The translations under genes and the position numbers were made by a program. DNA of 64,000 nt from Carya illinoinensis (lineage: Eukaryota; Streptophyta; Magnoliopsida; Fagales; Juglandaceae), in assembly GCF_018687715.1 (NCBI RefSeq), contig NC_056764.1, positions 13,673,501 to 13,737,500 of the forward strand, read 5' to 3'. Below the pieces are notes generated by a model. It worked only from the letters and a program-made list of their open reading frames with translations, ran no database searches and was not told where the DNA came from. Shown piece by piece: positions 56,180 to 64,000 of this stretch. Each line of letters begins with the position of its first letter. The stretch's first letter is position 1.

Positions 56180-57289
56180 CAGGTTGAAAAGTTGAGGCAA
56201 TGTGCTAAGGGGGAACTCATACGACCCCTTTGCTTAATAAATTTCAACTTTATTGAGGATAATTGATCAAGTCAACAATGTTCTACATTATTGCTCAATA
56301 ATGCAACATATTTATTGTTTTGTCGCCGTCATCGCTTTAAAATTTGATTTGGTCGTCTTTAATTATACTATGAGGGTCGATCTCAAACTTCAAGTGAATT
56401 ATCAAAAACTCAGTATTATAACAACAACAACAATAACAATTATTAATGAACTTCTTTGTCAACCTCCGGTTATCCGATCAAGACCCATTAAAATTAGAAA
56501 TTGTTAATCAAAAGAGTTTGTTGGGGATTGCCCTAGTGGGCGGACACTTCTGATGGTTAAGTCAGCCAATCTTGATACGAGGAAAGCATCAAAATATTTG
56601 AGGGGTGGTTGGAAGACGAAACATGAACAGTGTTTTTATTGGCTGGGTCTGTGTCCCAATTTCCTGTTTGGGTACTTTGCAGTTATGGATTTCTTGGGCT
56701 TGCATTTTCTTAAATGGGCCGTTTTGTGGGTTATTATTGGACTTAATAAATATAGGCCCAACAATAACAGTAATTAAAGCCTCCTTAAGTATAAAAATGG
56801 AATACCAAGCAAGAACTATTGACTCCGATTTAATAATAGCAATAATGCTTTCATATTTTATATTAGGAGTATTGACTTAGCTTCTAAAGTTAGAGTAACT
56901 AAGGTAGGTTATCTTCAAGAGATAGGACTATTGGTTCCCCAGAATTAAAAGAAAAAAAAAAAATAATAGGCCCAATGAAGACCAGAGTCGAAGGTAAGGT
57001 AGACCCAAAAAAATTAATAAGCCCAAGCCCAATGTTTCAAACATAATGTTGTTGATCTGTTGACTGTTGTTGTTCGGCCAGTTCTTGAAATTCTGCCATT
57101 CAAATAAGCAAACTAATCATGTCTTCTCCCCGCTATGAGGCAAATAATAAACTAAGCAGATTAAGATTTTTATAATTTTTTTTTTATCTAAATATTTTTT
57201 AGAATTACTGTATATTGTCCTCTATGCATTTAATGCTTGACCCATACTGCTCAGGATATTATTTAATATGTAAAAATAATACTTATTTT
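55401..57289. other. Intergenic DNA, no gene recognised
   Basis: No coding region can be supported. There is an (AAT)n stretch at 55503-55525, poly-A at 55528-55541, a (TA)n run at 56147-56175 and short CAA repeats near 56422. Short ORFs near 56550-56880 have no motif. Confidence 0.5.
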
Positions 57290-57500
57290 AAAATTTTAAA
57301 CTGATGAGAAGTGGTAGATTTTATTATATATTTTATATTTTCAGACTCCCTCTCACGTGGATTCGAACTCAAGATCTCTGTTCTGATACCATGCAAAAAT
57401 ACATGATCACTTATTCTAAAAGTTTAAGCTGATGGAAAAAAATAGATTTTATTATATAGTTTATATCTTAACATAATACAATAGGATTCGAACGTGACAT
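57290..57500 (-). repeat. SINE-like or LTR-derived repeat with tRNA box-B-like motif, duplicated
   Basis: On the minus strand, catggtatcagaac (57393-57380) is followed by gagttcgaatcc (57370-57359), which fits the RNA polymerase III box B consensus GGTTCGANNCC. A second gttcgaatcc lies at 57493-57484, 125 bp away, and ctgatg-g-aaatagattttatt occurs at both 57300 and 57428, so two partial copies stand in tandem. The ggtatcagaac part also resembles a methionine-tRNA primer site, so an LTR origin is possible. Confidence 0.35.
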
Positions 57501-57939
57501 TGTCAATAGGATTCATATTTTCACAAATTTTTAAAAAAATTTAAATATAAAATTGTAAGAATTATTATTACCATCTTCTATAAAAAATAAAAATAAAAAA
57601 TAATTCCTACGTTTCAGACTTTGAGGTTTTGGAAATCCTCTCTGCATGCATGTGCAGAAACCTACGCATTCTTATTGCTTGGTCAAAAGTTGGTTCATTC
57701 ATTCAGTCTTATGTTTCCATGCACAGAATCTGTGTCTCTGAGTACTCTGAGTTGTGGATTCAAGATATAAAGGTTCTGGAGATATATGGTTGTGGATGAA
57801 GGAGCATCTTTATTAATGTTAATGTCCTAACAATTTCCAAATCACAACTTGTATACACGACTGACTGAGAATAGACAAGTATACGTGGAAAATGTGGCGG
57901 AAAGTCTAGTCACGAGTTGGACCATATATATGAAATTTA

Positions 57940-58790
57940 GAGGGGGTGCCAGATCCATTGAGGAGACCTTGATCTGGACGCAGCGACAATGTTGAAAATC
58001 TTTTAACAAGGCAAGTAACCAAGAAAGTTCACATGTTGTAGAAGTTATGGTCCTATGTTCTGTTTCAGCTGAGAACTTTGAAATAGTTTGTTATTTTTTT
58101 TTATTTCCAAGAAATCAAAGATTTCCCAAGAAAAATACAAAAACTTGTCACAGACTTGCGAGATCTACACAACCAGCACAATCATAGTCACAAAAAGCTT
58201 TAAGGTGAAGGTTCAAAGTGGCAACGAAGAAAAGACCCTGACTAGGTGTGCCTTTTAAATTCTTAAGCGCTCTATGCACATCATCTAGGTGAGGATGTCT
58301 TGGCTTGTCCATATATTGATTGAGAACTTGTACAACATATGCAAGATCAGGTTTGGATATGCTAAGGTAGATGAGTCTACCAATGAGCCTATGATAATTA
58401 GAAGGATCTACCAAGAGTTCACCTTCAGTAGAAGAAAATTTGACGTTTTGCTCCATAGGAAATTTCACTGGTTTTGCTCCTAAGAATCCTAAATCCTGTG
58501 AAATATTCAAAGCATACTTTCTTTGACATAAAGAGATGCCTTTGGATGATTTAGTCACTTCTAAACCAAGGAAATACTTCAAAACTCCAAAATCATTGAT
58601 TTTGAATTTGTTATGCAGAAAGGTTTTCAACTCAGTAATAGATTGAAGATCATTATTTGCTAAGATTATTCATCATCATAAACTAGCAAAGCAATAAAAA
58701 AAGAAGCACCAGACTTGATAAACAAAGAATGATCTGAATGTGCTTGATGAAAACCATTATCAAGTATTGTAACATATGGATCCTCAACTT
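57940..58790 (-). pseudogene. Ty1/copia reverse transcriptase-RNase H fragment
   Basis: Minus-strand reading: a Tyr-Asp-Asp-like segment ALLVYDDE near 58665 (normally VYVDD), then LHNKFKINDFGVLKYFLGLE, VTKSSKGISLCQRKYALNIS, FPMEQNVKFS and DPSNYHRLIGRLIYLSISKP, then DLAYVVQVLNQYMDKPRHPH (58620-58290). After a stop at 58148 the next frame continues QVFVFFLGKSLISWK and TSTTCELSW, i.e. the RNase H start. No LTRs are adjacent. An orphan piece of pol. Confidence 0.8.
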
Positions 58791-58947
58791 ATGATATAAA
58801 ATAGTTTAATTTATTTATTTAATTTTAGTCTAGTTATTATTCATTTATTAAACATTTTTTTATTTATCAAAAAAAAAACTTAAGGGATAAATGATCAATT
58901 TAGATCTTGCTAAGTTTTTTTTTTTTTTTTTTTTTTTAATGTTAAAT

Positions 58948-60708
58948 ACTGAATTTTACAAGGGGGGAAGGAAGTACTATTGAAAGCTGTTGCTCTTTCT
59001 ATACCCATATATGCGATGAGCTGCTTGCTTTTGCCTAGTGGATTTTGTTGTTCTGATTTAGAGGGACTTATGAAAAAATTCTGGTGGGGCCAAAAGCAAG
59101 AGGAAAGGACGATCTATTGGGTGAGTTGGAGTAGTACGTGTTAGAGGAAATTGAAAAGGAGGTATAGGTTTTAAGGATCTTAGGACCTTCAATCTTGCCA
59201 TTCTTGCAAAGCAAGGTTGGAGATTGCTACAAGATGAAAGTTCTTTGCTTCATAAACTGATTAAGGCAAGGTATTTCTCAAAATTAGGGGTTGGGTTATT
59301 GTCCTTCTTACATATGAAGAGCCATATGGGAAGCAAAGAGGTGGTTGAAAGAGGGGTGTAGATGGGGATGGGAAATCAGCACAATTGTGGACTGAAAAGT
59401 TGATACTTGGACATAAGCTCTTGAATCAGGAAGATTATGCAGTTACTGAGGAGAATAGCAAGGATCTAATAGAGATTTTGATTGATGGAACTCATAGATG
59501 GTGGAACATGGAGATGATTAGATCTCTCTTCAACCTAAATGTGGTCACAACTATCTATAAGTTAATGATAGGGCCAAAGAATACAATTGATAAATGAATT
59601 TGGGAGCATGAATGAAATGGAAAGTTCACTTAAAAGATGCTATCGTTTTATTTCAGAGCATTTGAGGGGTGCTATAATAGAGGCTTATGAGATGGGTGGA
59701 CAACAGGTGGTATGGAAGGCTTTGTGGAAAATGCCAGTGCCAAGTAAGATTAAAATATTTGCTTGGCGAGCATGTAGAGATTGCCTCTGAACTAAAGATA
59801 ATCTTTTGAAGAAAAATGTGATTTTTGAAGGTAAATGCAGTTTTTGTGATTATCCAGTTGAAGATTTAAACCATGCAATGTTTAGTTGTAGTCTACTATG
59901 AGAGTTTTTGAAGCAGTTTGTCCCTAGCTTGGCTATAACTACAAATGCTAAGCTGTTTGATTTAGTTTTTCAGTTTTGTCAGAGGAAGGATTATGACAAC
60001 CTGGCCATTTTTTGCTCTCTGACTTGGGGCTTTTTGTATAGAAGAAATAAGATGGAGTTAGAGAAATTAGTGTTGCCTACAAAAAGGTTGCTGAACATGC
60101 TCTAGGCATCTTGAGGAGCTTCAAATCTATAAAGGGTCAGACTCCCACACAATGGTAGAAGCATCTCAGGTGGTGTCCACCTCCAGCTAAGTTCTTAAAG
60201 CTTAATATCGATAGGGCCATGTTTTGTGATCTTAAGAAGGCTGGGATTAGGGTGATTCCCAAGGATGATAAGGGCGAAATGATTATGGCAGCAGGTAAGG
60301 CTGAAAATGAAGTGGATTATCCAAAAACTATTGAACTCTTAGCTGTTTTTTGTGGTATGCAACTATGTGCTGGTATGGATATCAGAAATTTAAATGTGGA
60401 ATCAAATTGCCTTCTGCTTGTTGATTCTTTACAGAATAATGATATATGCTAGATTCTAAATTTGGGGCACTCTTTGTTGAAGTTATGAGATTGAAGACTT
60501 GTTTTGTATCTTGTTCCTTTATACATGTTTATAGAGAGGGTAACTTAGCAGCGCATAGGCTTGCCCGAAATGCATGGAATGTAAAGAATATTGAGATGTG
60601 GGGGGATTATATTCTAGACTTTCTTTCTTAATCTATTTGGCATGATAAATGTCTGTAATCATCTTATATTCAATGAAGTTTGGTTTTTCTATATATTAAA
60701 AAAAAAGA
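58948..60708 (+). mobile_element. 5'-truncated L1-type LINE with 10 bp TSD
   Basis: The word aatgttaaat lies at 58938-58947 and again at 60709-60718 right after the poly-A tail (60698-60706), a target-site duplication. The element starts within the ORF2 post-RT region and keeps the zinc knuckle, RNase H and 3' end. A poly-T run precedes it at 58915-58937. Confidence 0.75.
58960..60640 (+). pseudogene. LINE ORF2 C-terminal region
   Basis: The reading begins GKEVLLKAVALSIPIYAMSC, then LLLPSGFC, LEGLMKKFWWGQKQEERTIY; after frame changes, LAKQGWRLLQDESSLLHKLI-like text (about 59200-59270). The zinc knuckle reads WKALWKMPVPSKIKIFAWRA, CRDCL, a stop, KCSFCDYPVEDLNHAMFSC (59715-59890). The RNase H region starts KLNIDRAMFCDLKKAGI (about 60200; the family usually has Asp-Gly-Ala) and ends YREGNLAAHRLARNAWNV (about 60530-60585). 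Stops and shifts are present. Confidence 0.78.
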
Positions 60709-60718
60709 AATGTTAAAT

Positions 60719-61941
60719 CACTTGATGAGTTTCCCTTAAAATGTACTTCTAATTTTTATCTTAAACTTTTAGTGACCAGATAAATTTTACGTGTTTATCT
60801 CATTCTCAAATTCCCTATACCTATCTCACCGCCATCGTATCATCATTCAAAACCCATTATGCACACATTAGACACACAATCCTCCTCAATTACAACCTCA
60901 TCAAGTCATTCCCTTTCCTTCTACAGATTAAACGTCAAATTCCCATACCAAATTGAACTCTCTGCCATCATCCCCTGTTTCTCGCAAATCATCCCACAGA
61001 AGCTTGGTGATTGTTTTCCAATCGACCACTCTCTTGTGTCTATATATCTCCCTTCCTCTGCAAAATTCCATACACTTTCTTCATCAAACTGATACTTACA
61101 AAATTTCAACCAAGCCACTGTAAACCAAAAAACATCATGATCAACCGAGAGACCACATAGTGATTTTCTCACCTTAGAAAACCAACACCACGCCCAGGTT
61201 GCACCTCAAGCCTACATTCCCTACACATAGAGCAACTCCACCATTGACCACCACATGGAACGTCAGATCACCTCTCGGCAGCCACAGAAACTGCCGACAA
61301 GGCACACCCTACCACCTAATGCCATTCCGCTATGCCCATGCCGAAGTTTTCCTCTCTATCTCTATCTTTCTCTTCTGGCAGCTTGTGTTGCCAATCACCT
61401 TCTACCACTAGATCCACCGTCGCAATATCAATCTCCTTTCTTGGTAAGCCTTATCTCTATTGCCTATATATTTCTACACTTTTTGGTTTTCTTTATTCCT
61501 CCACCGGAGGCTTTGTTTCTCTACAAAATATAAAGTTGCTTGAAGGATTTTAGCACCTGTAAGTTATACTCATAGGTAGCTTTTTAGTATTTACAGAAAC
61601 AAAAAGTCTATTTGCACCTGGCAAGGGAAACCCATGCGTACCATCCCTACACGTGTACAAATGAAATGCTACATTTCCTGTACACCAAAATCACTGAGTC
61701 TTTGACTCTTTGTTGTTCCTTCCCTTCCCTTCATTGAAGACTGCTATTCCCTTCATTTACCCATGAAAACAGAGCTACAGTGCCCTTCGTCTACCCACGA
61801 AAATAGGTTCATCTTCTCATCTTCTTCTCGACTTCGTCTTCTTCTTCTCATCTTCTTCTTCTCGACTTCGTCTTCTCATCTTCTTGAGAAAAGCGTTCTT
61901 TGTTGGAGAGAAGAAAAGGTTTGAGAAAAGCAAACAAATAA
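60719..61941. other. Intergenic DNA with CTT-rich repeat near its end
   Basis: No gene recognised. Between 61805 and 61885 a CT-rich imperfect repeat (ctcgacttcgtcttct-tcttctcatcttcttc) occurs twice. From 61700 the composition is CT-rich on the + strand. The downstream (3') flank of the PDS5-like exons lies here. Confidence 0.5.
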
Positions 61942-62070
61942 TCAACTTGTCCTTCCCTTCTGGCGCTTCTTCCCAATCTTGGAGTCACTTCCCTGTGGTT
62001 CCAACAAAGTTGGTGACTTCCCCTTAGTACTTCTAGGCACTTTTGTAGAATCAGTAGAATTATCCTTCAT

Positions 62071-62124
<54 letters not shown>

Positions 62125-62637
62125 CTTTGATGAACCACCCGATTTCATCTTGCCAGTACCATTAACACTAGACTTACCACCACTCTTGGGATTTTTGTCC
62201 TTGGAAAGGGAGGCACTCTTGGGCATGTCTTGCTTGGACTTTCCAATCTTTTTAGCGCTTTGCTTGGACTTGGTGGAAGCTCTAGGTGTTCTGGTAGTAT
62301 CATCATTGAATTTTCCAATCTTGGGTGTGTTGGGATTATTTTTCTTGGATTTCCCCTTGGATTTAGGAGCATCACCAACTGATTTACTACTGCCACTCCT
62401 TGGTGTACGATCCTTCGATTTGCCACTATTGGCATTCTCTAGTTTACTTTCAGTCTTTGGATTCACAGGAAGAAGCACCTCCACCCCTAGAAGGTAAATT
62501 GGAACCCTTATAAGCCAGCAAAAAAATAACACGAAAATGTTTATCACTAAAAGAGCACTCACTTTCTGGGTGACACATCCATCTTCGCTTGCTTACTTGG
62601 CTCATCAGAATTATTTTTTGCTTTCTTCTTAGGGGGC
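61942..62637 (-). CDS. Two exons of a Lys/Ser-rich protein resembling the PDS5 cohesin-cofactor tail
   Basis: PDS5 proteins regulate sister-chromatid cohesion in the nucleus. The first exon is 62637-62563 (PPKKKAKNNSDEPSKQAKM ...), the second 62506-61942. GT-AG borders and phase (2+1) agree, giving KVPIYLLGVEVLLPVNPKTE at the junction, then about 150 residues of repeated Lys-Ser-Gly words (SGKSKDRTPRSGSSKS; KSKGKSKKNNPNTPKIGKFN). It ends GSDSKIGKKRQKGRTS. This low-complexity tail is like that of plant PDS5 homolog C proteins, from memory. A CT/GA microsatellite encodes about nine Arg-Glu pairs inside it. No upstream exons (HEAT repeats, Tudor domain) were found before the window's right end, so it is either a gene fragment or a gene whose front lies further right. 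It could also be another basic nuclear protein. Confidence 0.5.
62071..62124. repeat. (CT)n microsatellite within the PDS5-like exon
   Basis: About 26 CT dinucleotides (GA on the coding strand) interrupt the Lys/Ser-rich reading frame and are translated as alternating Arg-Glu. The flanking coding sequence (GGSSKA before, DMKDNSTDS after) stays in frame, so the tract length is a multiple of three. Confidence 0.95.
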
Positions 62638-63429
62638 CTACAAATAATGATGGTAACAGAGTAAAGCATATGTTATAATGACCAAGCAAGAACATTGTGA
62701 AGAACACAAATCAGAAAGCCTCAGGTCCCTAATATATAAGCCATTTTGCATAAAGGACAACCATTTTACATCTCAGGCTGTCTGTGCTCTCTCTCTCAGA
62801 CTGTCAAAGCTCTCTCTGTGTGGTAGACAACACTCCCTCCTTTCTCTTCTTCAATTGGATTTCATTTGTGTTTCACTCTACTTTTATTTGTTTTTAAAAA
62901 AAGAAATATATATCAGCCACGTCAGCCAATTCTCCTAAAGGTACCCAACGCCGAGTACCTGTAGCAAAACTGAATTACTATAATCCTTTTTGCGATGGGC
63001 TGACTAGCATGGGCCTTGTTTTAATTGGGTTGGTTAAGTCAGCCACCTCTTATTTTAGTTATTTAGTTGGGCTGAATTAATATTATATGGATTTATGATG
63101 CTTTAGGTCCTTGAAAGATTTAACTCTTTTAGAATTTAAAATGAGAAGACTTATATTATTAGGAAAAATAGGTTACTTATTATTTCAAACCTAAGTTTCT
63201 AAATATATATTTAATTGGAACATTTACGTAAGTCACATATTTTATAGGTATTCAGTTTTGATCTAGAAATATTGAATTTGGCACTACGAGACAAGTAGCT
63301 TAATCATAAATTAGGATTAACATACATGAGCTAATTATATATATTATTATTAAAGCTAGTTCTTTCGAAGCCAGTGTTGACATATCATGCATGTCATGAT
63401 ATTTTCAAGCACTTCATTTGTAGAGAACA
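62638..63429. other. Intergenic DNA, no gene recognised
   Basis: No exon homologous to the front of PDS5 was seen here. The DNA is AT-rich with ctctctctcagactgtc-type repeats at about 62785-62815. The sequence ggttggttaagtcagcca occurs near 63028 and resembles ggttaagtcagcca near 56555. Confidence 0.45.
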
Positions 63430-64000
63430 TAATGTTTGGAGAGGCCCAAGCGAATCTGAGTAGTTAGCTAGGCCCATGGCCCATCACACTACGCAGGCTT
63501 AGACCAATTTCGAGTGCCCAACCCATACCCAATACTAATAAGATAACCTTCTCCAAGCAATACTAGATAAAAGTAGGTGCTGTTTGAGTTAAAAACAAGA
63601 TGAGCCCCTTATCTTTAGGTTTGAATTTCGAATAGTAGATGAGTTGGAGATTACATGATAGACAAAATGTTTCATGAACTCTATATAAGGGAGAAACCCA
63701 GGTACGTAAAAGGGATATGATTCATTGGAATTCAAGATAGCCTTAATCAATCACTGACTTAGGCATTGAAGGTGTTCCTATGAACCTCCCAATTGGAATT
63801 TTTGGCATGCGTTGGAAAAATGGTCATTTTTGGAAAAAATGACGGTTTTGGTATCATGTACGTTTCATCATGTGCACGCATACATGTTGGTTCCATTAAT
63901 GTGTTTTTATCTCTTGGGTTGTTTGAGTGATTACTTACTAAGATTCATAATCTCACTGTAGTAATCCTATCCTACGGTTCCATTTATATAATCGTAGATT
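63430..64000 (+). mobile_element. Partial LTR of a Tat-like Ty3/gypsy element, cut by the window end
   Basis: A TATA-like box (ctatataaggg, about 63681) is followed by the words aggtacg and gacttaggcattgaaggtgt (about 63758), which match the end region of the Tat LTR at 3.2 kb. This is consistent with an LTR containing promoter and R region, with its internal part lying beyond the window. The left border is not defined. Confidence 0.45.

Noticed and set aside
61979..62497. Plus-strand ORF of 172 codons
   Set aside because: It is the antisense reading of the PDS5-like exon, with Ser-Leu repeats from the CT tract.
1..64000. tRNA, rRNA or other structured RNA genes
   Set aside because: No cloverleaf-compatible sequence or rRNA segment was noticed on reading both strands; only an isolated box-B-like motif near 57.36 kb was found. 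A tRNAscan-SE and Infernal run would settle it.

Overview
The window looks like nuclear DNA of a eudicot plant. It is AT-rich and packed with nested, decaying transposons of plant families: Ty3/gypsy Tat and Athila, chromoviruses, Ty1/copia, L1-type LINEs, hAT, and Tourist-like and other MITEs. It contains one well-preserved intron-rich gene. The TE families recall Fagales such as walnut, hickory or oak, but that is only an impression; nothing here fixes the species.

Layout. 0-1.9 kb: no gene seen. 1.9-8.4 kb: an eroded Tat-lineage Ty3/gypsy element on the + strand (LTR, primer-binding site, gag, protease, RT-RNase H, second RNase H, integrase). Its LTR is split by a 953 bp retroposed insertion with a 13 bp target-site duplication (TSD). 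8.4-9.7 kb: a tandem array of ~58 bp monomers in higher-order blocks of ~234 bp. It ends at 9710, exactly where the RT of a 5'-truncated Athila element begins. 9.7-16.2 kb: that Athila element, with a nearly intact pol and a ~2.8 kb 3' LTR. 17.4-20.7 kb: a solo LTR with a perfect 5 bp TSD. 21-26.8 kb: a broken hAT transposase gene with a 460 bp MITE inside it. 28.1-32.1 kb: a 5'-truncated LINE interrupted by an internally deleted gypsy element.

32.3-39.8 kb, minus strand: a complete 15-exon MLO gene (581 codons, all splice phases consistent), closest from memory to the Arabidopsis MLO3 type. Its introns hold a MITE, a CACTA-like end and a GA microsatellite. This is the only gene in the window that I judge intact.

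40.3-46 kb: a minus-strand L1-type LINE (ORF1-like region, endonuclease, RT, zinc knuckle, RNase H, A-rich tail), degenerate. 46-49.9 kb: pieces of two Ty1/copia elements, one internally deleted on the minus strand and one LTR family on the plus strand. 50.9-55.4 kb: MITEs in very AT-rich DNA, with two unrecognised short ORF clusters. 57.3-60.7 kb: a SINE-like repeat, a copia RT fragment, and a LINE 3' fragment with a 10 bp TSD. 61.9-62.6 kb, minus strand: two exons of a Lys/Ser-rich protein resembling the tail of PDS5 cohesin cofactors, with a coding CT/GA microsatellite. 63.4-64 kb: a partial Tat-like LTR.

I found no convincing new biological system. The most unusual items are the higher-order array and its sharp junction with the Athila RT, the Arg-Glu run in the PDS5-like exon, and the palindrome and transposon load in the MLO introns.
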